Assembly (NCBI GenBank): GCA_004764695.1
Contig: SMSO01000025.1
Coordinates: forward strand, 2,811,102-2,875,101
Direction of reading: 5' to 3'
Source: Schizochytrium sp. TIO01
Lineage: Eukaryota > Sar > Bigyra > Thraustochytrida > Thraustochytriidae
Length of the DNA: 64,000 bases
The notes beneath the pieces are model-generated. The model was not told the origin of the DNA. It ran no database searches and saw nothing but the letters and a program-made list of their open reading frames with translations. Positions 52,833 through 60,987 of the stretch are shown piece by piece. How positions within the stretch are numbered: position 1 is the first letter of the stretch; every line of letters begins with the position of its first letter. Made by a program: the position numbers and the translations under genes.

Positions 52833-54485
52833 TTACAGAACCTCCTCGCCGCTTTCACGAAAGAGGCGAGTGATGCGACCGCAACCCTTCGCACTGCCTT
52901 CCCGGAAGATTAAAGGGCGGCCAATCTCAAGATACTCGGCACAATGTAGAAAGCGAAAGCGGACCCGAACTTGCGAACCTGTACGCGCTAGAACCTCCTC
53001 GCCTTTGTCTGAGAGAATCTGAATAATGCGAGCAGATTGTCGTACTCCCGCAAGATGAATAAATGGTGAATAGCCTCTGTCGATGGTGGTCGAGTGATGG
53101 AGCACCTTGATGTCAGCTTCGAATTCCCACACCGTTCGCTTTTGAGCTGTCTCGTAGTCAGGCTCACCTACAGCAACCATACCTTTGCGAAACATATCTC
53201 GCTTCAAATTGCCGCGACCTACTGATTTGATAGCAAACGTTGCATGTTGACCTTCAAAGGCTGCTTGTGAAGGTACGCACTGTCGATGAATCGATCGCAC
53301 AATTACCTGGCGATAAGCACCCGTCTTATCAGGTCCTACCCAAATGCGCTGGCCAATATGCACCTCCCCTCGGCAGACTGTACCACCAACAACGATACCA
53401 ACGCCTGGCACATTGAAGACATCATCAAGCATGAAGTTCATTGATGTTGTTGCAGACTGAGCTGCTGAAATCGCATTTCCGCCAGCTGACATAGGTGTTA
53501 CTGCCACACCATCCTCGCCAAGTGGGGACACAAAGATGTCGTTAGCATCAGAAGTTGCACTATCTAAAACCGTCCCTTCGGTATCCTTGGCCTCCGTGTC
53601 TCTTGCTTCATCTTCCTTAATCTCATGTTCAGCATCACCTTGCACAGTCTTCGTATGCGCCTCTAATGATGGAGACTTGCGGGACTTGTGCAATGCAAGC
53701 TGCTTGATGAACTCGCGCAGTAAGTCCATATTTTGGCCAGTTACACTCGATACTTCAAAAACCGGTGCAAAGGCTACCTGATTTGTGTCCATACATTTGA
53801 TGGCACCTTCCATATCAGCACTCTCGCGTACATAAAATCCCTTGCGAGCTGCGCGTTTTAAGATACGCCTGATTTTCATCTGGGTCTCACGTAGCACGTT
53901 TTCAGGAACCATATCTACCTTGGTTTCTACAATGAAAAAGGGAATGCGCAGAGCACAACAGAGGCCAATATGTTCTCTGGTCATACGTTGGATACCACGC
54001 TCTGCGCCAATGACTACCATTGCACAATCTGGATTCATCGCAGTCAAGCCGTAAATTGAAGACTTGAGGTACTTCTCATGTCCGCACAGATCTACAAGCG
54101 TAACTCGATGCGTTGCTTTGGAAGCAACCTCAAAGAAATCCCTCTGGTGACCTTTGCGAGCTGCCTCTACAGACTGACTCACAGGCATGACTTGTTCGCC
54201 TTCGCGGTAACCCAAAAGCGCTAAAGATACCGAGGAAGTTTGGCCGCGCTTAAGCTCATGCTGGTGCTTCAATACAAATGATCGAGCCTTACCGCGGCCA
54301 TCGTCCAACATTCCGCGCGTTAAGCAGCCAACTAATGTTGATTTACCAGCATCTACATTGCCAAGCATTGCTGCTCTAAAGTCACGAGTTTCAGCAAAGC
54401 CTCGGCCTGATGTTGCTGAAGTGGCAGCAATTGATGTTGTTGTAGCTGCCGGTGCTGCTGTTGCAGCTGCTGCTAAAGAGGCCAT
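52833..54485 (-). CDS. GTPBP1: GTPBP1/GTPBP2-family translational GTPase
   Basis: A 550-residue member of the EF1A-like GTPases; the animal relatives act in ribosome rescue and mRNA surveillance. The Ala/Thr-rich N-terminus is followed by G1 GNVDAGKST (42-50), then GKARSFVLKHQHELKRGQTSSVS (switch I region, the GTPBP hallmark), G3 DLCGHEKYLKSSIYGLT (132-148) and G4 in the form TKVD (188-191), which is normal for this family. G5 is in FEVSSVTGQN. Domains II and III include PGVGIVVGGTVCRGEV and RVRFRFLHCAEYLEIGRPLIFREG. An acidic Asp/Glu/Thr-rich insertion (about 275-345) interrupts the junction of the G domain and domain II. The protein stops just after the core, lacking the long basic tail of animal GTPBP1. 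GTPBP1 and GTPBP2 cannot be separated by eye. Confidence 0.9.
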   Translation of the reverse strand: MASLAAAATAAPAATTTSIAATSATSGRGFAETRDFRAAMLGNVDAGKSTLVGCLTRGMLDDGRGKARSFVLKHQHELKRGQTSSVSLALLGYREGEQVMPVSQSVEAARKGHQRDFFEVASKATHRVTLVDLCGHEKYLKSSIYGLTAMNPDCAMVVIGAERGIQRMTREHIGLCCALRIPFFIVETKVDMVPENVLRETQMKIRRILKRAARKGFYVRESADMEGAIKCMDTNQVAFAPVFEVSSVTGQNMDLLREFIKQLALHKSRKSPSLEAHTKTVQGDAEHEIKEDEARDTEAKDTEGTVLDSATSDANDIFVSPLGEDGVAVTPMSAGGNAISAAQSATTSMNFMLDDVFNVPGVGIVVGGTVCRGEVHIGQRIWVGPDKTGAYRQVIVRSIHRQCVPSQAAFEGQHATFAIKSVGRGNLKRDMFRKGMVAVGEPDYETAQKRTVWEFEADIKVLHHSTTIDRGYSPFIHLAGVRQSARIIQILSDKGEEVLARTGSQVRVRFRFLHCAEYLEIGRPLIFREGSAKGCGRITRLFRESGEEVL

Positions 54486-55795
54486 TGCGAATGACCGTTA
54501 GCGTCGCCTTGCTCCCCTACTCAAGTTCTTATTCTCAGCAAATCTAACGAAGTAGCGGGGAAGATCAGTTGTCAGAATCGTCGCTCAACAAATCGGATTT
54601 GCTTGCTTGCTTGCTTGGTATTGTAAAAGAGTTTTAAGATCGTCTCGGCTCGCTTTGCCTCGTCTTTAAAACGAGATGTGGTTCTTTAGCCCAAAATCAC
54701 TTCTTAAGCAGACTCCTCTTTCACGAGCAAACAAGCAACTGCACTGTCGCGTAGGCTAGGTTGCTGAATAATCTACCTACGTTTTCGGCGTGCGATTGCC
54801 TAACGGGGTAAGCAATGTCTCAGTTTTGAAGGCTGGAAACCACTCTAGAAACAATGCCTCTTCGAACTGCCTAAATACGGGCAGACCTTCCGAGGTCCGA
54901 AGTACCAGCGACTTGCACGCGCTTCCTTTCCTCGGTCTAGCTGCTTGCTTTCTCTATCAGTACCGCTGTGGATATATGTTCTCGCGCCACCGCGAGGCAC
55001 CGCGTTTGGGATCTGGCCAACGGGGGAGTACGTAGTTCTTTTCGAAGGTTCGCTCAGTCGATCATGCTTTGATCCTCTAAAGTACTTATAAAATAAAAGC
55101 GCTCAATTTACTCAGAGAAAATCTGAACAAGTAGATGCTGTGGTTTTCATACCAGACAGGGAATAGAAACCATACTTTAGTATATGACTAATACCTATTC
55201 TGCTATGAGAAGAGCGGGTTCTTCAATGGTTCTGAGACACGAAGAAAAGTATTGAGGGGGAAAGAAGGAAGAGGGTGGGTAAGAGAAGCACCACCCTGGT
55301 AGCGATCGATCTTGGAGCGTACCTTTTTTACAAGGCGCAGTGGGAAAAGGCATTGCTTTCGGATCCAGTGCGGATCGCTTGCGAGGAGTGTGATGCGACG
55401 CTCGGGATCGTTCTTGGCGGCTTTGAGGGATACGTTGTTCATAAACGTGGTCGTAGATGCATCAAATGTGGCCTCGTTATAGTTATACATATACAATACA
55501 AAAATATAAAGAAATCGATTAAGATTAAACCCTCGGAGGCTTTGCAAGGAGCGGATGAAAATGTGCGACCATGGAACATGAAAATGTGGAGGGTTTATCC
55601 TAAAGCATGGCACTTATAACTCGCTGTGGGCCCAAGCCAAAGCAATGGTTACCGGCTTCTGCGGAATGAGCTATTGTTATTGAGGAAAATTATGGTTGTT
55701 GATTGGTTGTCTTGAAGATGAAAGTTAAGAGTTCATAACATGTGTTGAGAGATTGTTCATAATGATTTAAGGTGGTTACTGCTAAGCTATTGTCT
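54486..55795. other. Intergenic region between GTPBP1-like and COG1 genes
   Basis: Mostly without genes. A stretch at about 55203-55490 looks coding on one strand or the other (see the separate candidate). Confidence 0.5.
55203..55490 (-). CDS. Possible small gene or exon, unrecognised
   Basis: On the minus strand a frame reads ATFDASTTTFMNNVSLKAAK, then NDPERRITLLASDPHWIRKQ, then a Leu/Lys part, ending at TAG (55203-55205). It has balanced, G/C-ending codons unlike the A+T-rich flanks. A weak upstream exon (ATGGTCGCAC at about 55573, donor-like GTTTAA) could join it in frame at AACGAG. The plus strand is also open here and shows a CEEC ... CIKC pattern (about 55380-55490), so the coding strand is uncertain. 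No family is recognised. Confidence 0.25.
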   Translation of the reverse strand: MYNYNEATFDASTTTFMNNVSLKAAKNDPERRITLLASDPHWIRKQCLFPLRLVKKVRSKIDRYQGGASLTHPLPSFPLNTFLRVSEPLKNPLFS

Positions 55796-58700
55796 CTAGC
55801 GGTTGAGCCATGAGGATGCCTGCGAGAAGAGGTTGCTACCGACTTGGCCAATTGACTTGAGAGCGGTGGCAGCCTCGGTGGTGGCCTTTTCTCCGTGAGC
55901 AGAGGAAGCTGAAGAACGTGATTTGGCAGAAGGCGAAGATAGCGCACGCGAGGTTGTTCCTCTACGCTGCGCTGCAGCATTGCTGCGCACGGAGCGAACA
56001 TTAGAAGGAATAGGGAGCAGTGGAATACGCGGCAGCGTGTTTGTGGGTAGGTAGCCGAGATGAAGCATGTTGTTAGTATCATACACAGAATAGGATTCCT
56101 GAGACTCTCCAGCACTCTCAAATGCATACTCTGAAGAAGCAGTCCAGGTTTTGGCAGCCCGTGCCTTGACCATCAAGCTTGGTCCAAAGAGCAAAGCATT
56201 GCGATCGCGATAAATTTTTATCCGGGTCAAGAGGTGAGGCTCTTGCAGAGTCCAGTTCACAGTATCAACATGAACTTCGACGAGGCTTTCAATAAGCTGG
56301 GGGATTTCATTTGTCGCCTCTTGCTTCTGGTCAACGAGTAGAAGCCATTCAAACCAGTGCAGGTCAAAGATGGTCTGCAGCGCAGCAGGCTCATTCTCAT
56401 GACTCGAGTTCTGGTCGAGATGTTTGCTGTACACCTCCTGCACAAGCTTCAGACCACCATGTGCTAAAAGGAGGACTGCTTGCTCACTAGATTTGCAAAA
56501 TTGGTTCGCAGCTTCGTTCAGGTACTCACGCGATGGAGCTCCTTGTTCTAATAAGGGAAGAAGGTCCTCTATGTTTTGAGAGAGAACCGAGCCCGATGAA
56601 ATGAAGCGCGAGTCACCAACAAGGCGGACTTGCTTAGATAAGAGAAAGGAAAATAATGCAACGCCGGGAGAAACAGAGCCAGGAAGTTCAATTGTATCCT
56701 CTTCATCAAAAACCGATGCAGCCCCTTCCTCGTCGTCGTCCTGGTTAAAGTCATCTTCATCAGCTTTAAAGCTCACTGGAATTCGCTCCCATCCACTATG
56801 TAGGATTGCCCAGTCACGGGAGTTATCCCAGTCCTGTGACTGCAAAGAGTTGCTCAAAACATCTGAGCTCATGGAAAGTGAGGCATCCGCCCAGACCTGA
56901 TACACGCTTGCCGAAAGTTTGTTCAGATCCTCTTTCAGGGTGGCCTGGGCCTCCTCGCTCAGCAAGCGCTTGAGTACGCCACCAATAAGAAGACCTTCCG
57001 CAACACGAGCTAGAAACAATGTTCGCTTCAACGCAACAAATACGTCGTCGTTTTGTGTTGGATCTTGGTGAGGAGATTTGTCTGACAGAGCACTGACACT
57101 AGAGCCAAACGCATCCACAGAGGCTGCCAGCTTCTCTCGTAAATTATCCGTAAGCTTTCCCAGAGTGAGTTTAGCAAGGTCGTGCATTTGTGAATCGACG
57201 AGGGCTGTGTCAATGACTAAAGACTCGCGGCTCTCAAGTAGCCGGGAAACCTCCGAAGCGAAGATGTGCAAAAGGACTACAGCAGCGCCTGCTCTGTCCA
57301 CTGCACTTTCAGACATGATTCGCTCACCTAGGCGAGTAAATAGACGGTCGTCCTCATCTGCATCGTCATCGTCTTGTGGTTCCTGTTCGGTTGAACGCTT
57401 GGTCATGGCATTTCCACTGGCCTCTTGTACATCCGGCATGTGTTCACGCTCAATGGATGCAGACAATGTGCTTTGAATGCCCTTTTCAAATGATAAGCAA
57501 ACTGCTTCAAAGTCACTTTGCAGGAGATCTGCTGCACGAGAGACAAATGCAGACCCAAACATCATTGGGTAAAGGAAGAGGTTGTTTGTGTTTTGCTCTG
57601 AAAGCCTGGGGAGAACACATGCTTGCACTGCAGCCCGCCAAATGTCAACATCAAGCTCAGACGCAGCATCGGTAGAGGCGCCTCCGCTAATTTCAATCTC
57701 GATGATGCGTTTTTGAGTTTGTGCCAGGGCATCTAAAGTAGGAATTTGCTCGAGAATTTTTTGTGATGCAAGTGCTATTTCATCAGCACGAGCCTCAACC
57801 CAACTTGTGACAGATTCGCGGACATGGTGAGGGTCTACATCGCCTACAAGGCGTGAACCAGAGACATACAGGTCTGCCATATCTACAATAGTTTGTTGAA
57901 CGATAGCAATGCTCCGCTCCAAAGTTCCCGGTACAATATCTTGTAAGGTGCGCAACAGAACGCGGTATCTAGCATCTAATAGTCGATCAACGCTTTGAGC
58001 AGCGGTGGCGTCACCAAGCACGATAACTGCACGAATTGCCCCACAGGTCGTGTCTAAATTGAGATCCTCGCTTTCTAATAGAGCCCTGGCTTCAAGCAGG
58101 ATACGCTGGCGCGCTTCTTGCACAAGCGACCAATGGGATTTTAGAAACGGGTACAGCTCCCACACAGAGGTCTTTGATCCTTCTGCTTGTGTTGAAGAGG
58201 CCATTGTTTGCTGGCTTTTTGCTGGCATCGCAGCAGCAGCGCGAAGATCCTTGAATTGTGAAGGGTCAAGTCCCAACGCCGCAAAGTCACGTTCTTCTTT
58301 CTCATCAAACGCCGTTGGTTGAGCCGGGGTCAGGTCTGCCATTGGTGGTGGCAAGCTTTTGAATGCTTGCTCTGCTTGCACAAAGGAGTCACACGCCTTC
58401 CATAGACGCTGTGAGTCGATTGACTCCCAAATGTTTACTGCCGCCAATGATACAATATCCGCTGCTCTGAGTTGAGCATCAAGCTCATCTTGGTCCTCCA
58501 CTTTTGACACAATTGGTGTCAATACAGGCGCGGTATCGTGTTGTACAGAATCAGACTCCTTTAACAAAAATATCGTATTTTGAGTATCTTTCAACATCTC
58601 ACCTTGAACAAGAGCTCTACTCGCGGACTCCACGTTGGCCACGATGGTCTTGAACTCGTCAACGGTCCTGTCCATGCCAACAATAGCGTCCGCAGAATCA

Positions 58701-58867
58701 ATAAGGTCATGGTAGCGCTCGCTGATGAGCTCTCGGAGCTCGCCTCGTTTCTCGTCTACTCGGCTTTGGACGTCCTCAAGCGCCACCCAGACACGATCTG
58801 CTCCCCAGTTTTCGTATAGGTAGCCGACGCCGCGGTACTCATGTACAGTGCTGCCAGAGTCTGCCAT
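55796..58867 (-). CDS. COG1: Conserved oligomeric Golgi complex subunit 1
   Basis: A 1023-residue subunit of the COG tethering complex, which captures retrograde vesicles recycling Golgi enzymes and so supports glycosylation. The family signature is near the N-terminus: a coiled coil ending KRGELRELISERYHDLIDSADAIVGMDRTVDEF, typical of the Vps51/COG1 superfamily. The remainder is helical, with an acidic loop (EQEPQDDDDADEDDR) and a second one (DDFNQDDDEEGAAS). The C-terminus has a Ser/Ala-rich stretch and ends SNLFSQASSWLNR. The frame begins at TTG 58879; the first ATG (58867) is preceded by GCACC, a good context. Length is close to animal COG1 (about 980). It is head-to-head with a V-ATPase proteolipid gene. 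Confidence 0.85.
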   Translation of the reverse strand: MADSGSTVHEYRGVGYLYENWGADRVWVALEDVQSRVDEKRGELRELISERYHDLIDSADAIVGMDRTVDEFKTIVANVESASRALVQGEMLKDTQNTIFLLKESDSVQHDTAPVLTPIVSKVEDQDELDAQLRAADIVSLAAVNIWESIDSQRLWKACDSFVQAEQAFKSLPPPMADLTPAQPTAFDEKEERDFAALGLDPSQFKDLRAAAAMPAKSQQTMASSTQAEGSKTSVWELYPFLKSHWSLVQEARQRILLEARALLESEDLNLDTTCGAIRAVIVLGDATAAQSVDRLLDARYRVLLRTLQDIVPGTLERSIAIVQQTIVDMADLYVSGSRLVGDVDPHHVRESVTSWVEARADEIALASQKILEQIPTLDALAQTQKRIIEIEISGGASTDAASELDVDIWRAAVQACVLPRLSEQNTNNLFLYPMMFGSAFVSRAADLLQSDFEAVCLSFEKGIQSTLSASIEREHMPDVQEASGNAMTKRSTEQEPQDDDDADEDDRLFTRLGERIMSESAVDRAGAAVVLLHIFASEVSRLLESRESLVIDTALVDSQMHDLAKLTLGKLTDNLREKLAASVDAFGSSVSALSDKSPHQDPTQNDDVFVALKRTLFLARVAEGLLIGGVLKRLLSEEAQATLKEDLNKLSASVYQVWADASLSMSSDVLSNSLQSQDWDNSRDWAILHSGWERIPVSFKADEDDFNQDDDEEGAASVFDEEDTIELPGSVSPGVALFSFLLSKQVRLVGDSRFISSGSVLSQNIEDLLPLLEQGAPSREYLNEAANQFCKSSEQAVLLLAHGGLKLVQEVYSKHLDQNSSHENEPAALQTIFDLHWFEWLLLVDQKQEATNEIPQLIESLVEVHVDTVNWTLQEPHLLTRIKIYRDRNALLFGPSLMVKARAAKTWTASSEYAFESAGESQESYSVYDTNNMLHLGYLPTNTLPRIPLLPIPSNVRSVRSNAAAQRRGTTSRALSSPSAKSRSSASSAHGEKATTEAATALKSIGQVGSNLFSQASSWLNR

Positions 58868-59582
58868 GGTGCAACACAAGGGGTAGACTGACGCCCGGGG
58901 ATTGGAGTTGAATATGCGCGTGCAGAGGCGTCCCTCGCCTCGGGCCTTCGCTCGCCTCCGGCCACAAGAGTCAGGGCTCTCTTGAGCGATTTGATGCCTT
59001 GATGATGTAAAATAGATACCTGCATTGCCCTATGTGTGTGTGAGTCAAATTTATTGGAATTTTCGAGCGAATATTTTAGACAAATATAAATTCGTTGGAT
59101 TTTACGCTACTCTGCGTCGGATTCCTAGGTCCCACGACACCCATCCGGTGAACGAGTGAATGAGTAGTGCGTGGAACTCGGAGTGGGAGCGACAAGTTTC
59201 AATGAATCATGGAAGGTGTCAACAAAGTTCTGCTATGCTCTGCTTTGTTCTGTAGATATGAAATCGGGTGCTTGTGTCGCGTTTAGGTCTTGAGACCGGC
59301 TAGCACTGACTACTTGACACCTATCAGGGAAGGCCTCGAGGCAGAACTTTCTGTGGCCGGGCAAACGAGTACTCGGAGCGAGAATCTTCTTCTTCTTCTG
59401 CGAACATATCCTAATCAAGTTACAGGCATAGCGAGAGCTCTTTCCTGGCAAAGACTTTGTCTTGAGGTGAGCAAAGTCGAAACTTGGCCACACTTCGGGA
59501 GATAGCTCGAGAACTTGGGATAACGTGGAAGCAGCAAAGCTTTGGATGCAAAGCTGGCCTTGGCAAAGACTGAGCGAGTAAC
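58868..59582. other. Divergent promoter region, COG1 and V-ATPase proteolipid
   Basis: A 715-bp head-to-head spacer that should hold both promoters. A 71-codon plus-strand frame at 59290-59505 is not convincing. An upstream exon of the proteolipid gene could lie here, because that protein starts directly in its first helix. Confidence 0.5.
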
Positions 59583-60137
59583 ATGATTCATGCAGCTCTT
59601 GGGGCGGCCCTGGCACTAGCCTTGACAACAACGGGATCTGCAATTGGCTCTGCGTATGGAGGGCAGATTGCGGTACTACAAAGAGCACATGGAGGCTCGC
59701 TGGCGGCGTTTATGCCGATTATCATCGCTGGAGTCATTGGCATCTACGGAATGATTGTGGCCGTCATCATTGTGAGCAGGATCGGTGGAGGCGAAAGTCC
59801 TATGTCTGAAGATGAAGGAAACCGCCTTCTTGCTGCTGGCCTTACCGTTGGTGTTCCTGGCCTGGTTTCTGGGTCTTCGATTGGCGTGTTTTGTCGTTAC
59901 CTACTGTCTACCCATGACAAAATGTCAAAGTTTACGGTATCCCCGGCTGGGTACCGTCGCATGGACATTGAACGCGAAGTTGGCGACGACATTGAGCCAG
60001 AAAATGGGTCTTCTGATAGCGCTGCCCAACTTGTGAACGGAACGATCTTCCTTGTTCTTGCCTTTATCGAAGCTCTTGCTTTGTATGGACTGATTGCTGC
60101 ACTTTTACTCATCAGCAAGTACGACAAGGCTACTTGA
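59583..60137 (+). CDS. V-type ATPase Vo proteolipid, subunit c family, divergent
   Basis: The 184-residue proteolipid of the rotating c-ring carries protons through Vo in acidic organelles. Four membrane helices are visible: about 4-30, 41-65 (MPIIIAGVIGIYGMIVAVII), 80-104 (RLLAAGLTVGVPGLVSGSSIGVF) and 152-177 (TIFLVLAFIEALALYGLIAALL). The essential carboxylate is E163 in helix 4, matching the E of subunit c (IFAEVLGLYGL). The hydrophilic loop between helices 3 and 4 is about 45 residues rather than about 15 and contains a charged MDIEREVGDDIEPE segment. The N-terminus is about ten residues shorter than in typical subunit c. It could be c, c' or a lineage-specific paralogue; c'' is less likely because it has a fifth helix. 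Confidence 0.82.
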   Translation: MIHAALGAALALALTTTGSAIGSAYGGQIAVLQRAHGGSLAAFMPIIIAGVIGIYGMIVAVIIVSRIGGGESPMSEDEGNRLLAAGLTVGVPGLVSGSSIGVFCRYLLSTHDKMSKFTVSPAGYRRMDIEREVGDDIEPENGSSDSAAQLVNGTIFLVLAFIEALALYGLIAALLLISKYDKAT

Positions 60138-60987
60138 ACTGAGATAGCTTGCGAGTTTGTTATGCGGTTGAGGGGCGTACACAGCAAATGTCATGTCCAT
60201 CAAGGGGGCTCTCTTCGCAGTGATCATACATCTTGTGCCTACGCGCAGCATAGAATAATTGATTCATTTAAGCAAGCTATTCTTGCTGATGCTGAGGAGC
60301 ATGCTAAGTCATAAACTAAGTTATGAACTGCAAATGAGCAGCTATAATAGCATTAAATATATCTATATATATATATATTTCCTTTGCTCTCATGGAAAAC
60401 TGATGGCGATACTTATCTCTCGATGACCATGCTCTCTATACCGAGAAACGATATTGCGTTATATGATGCTCCATTCAGGATTTTATTCAGAAATTTTTTA
60501 GAAGGCAAGCCTGATATCTAATACTAAATGTGAATTAAACTTAGAGATATTGTAGACCAATCGATGAATCAATGCACCGGAAGGAAGAAGGACTGATTTT
60601 TTTTATATGTTTACGAGCTAGCTACTTACTCAAGAACAAGAAAAAATGAAGTTGGAGTTGTTTGCAGCTGAATGAAAAACGAAACGTAAATCCTGCTGTG
60701 CACCGATGGCTCTCCTTCTTTGCTCTTGAAGTATGATATTTGTTTGGTCTTTTTAAAGTGAAAAGTGGAGAAGGAAAGAAAGAGGACAAGTATATATGTA
60801 AGTAAGGTAAGATGAGATCACTGTGTTGTTTCTGTGCTCGTGATGTGTTATGTAGATAAATTTGAGACAGGAAGCTTTGGGCTACCAATTCCATCAGAGT
60901 GAGCGAGCGAGTGAGTAAATTGGTGAATGACTGTGTGTGGAGTGTGTCACATTCATTCATGTAATTCAATCATCTATTCAAGCCGTT
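60138..60987. other. Convergent intergenic spacer
   Basis: Tail-to-tail spacer with a short TA-rich stretch (60355-60379). No gene is seen. Confidence 0.65.

Noticed and set aside
59937-60019. Possible intron in the V-ATPase proteolipid loop (GTATCC...GATAG)
   Set aside because: The segment is 83 nt, so removing it would break the frame, and the donor is weak.
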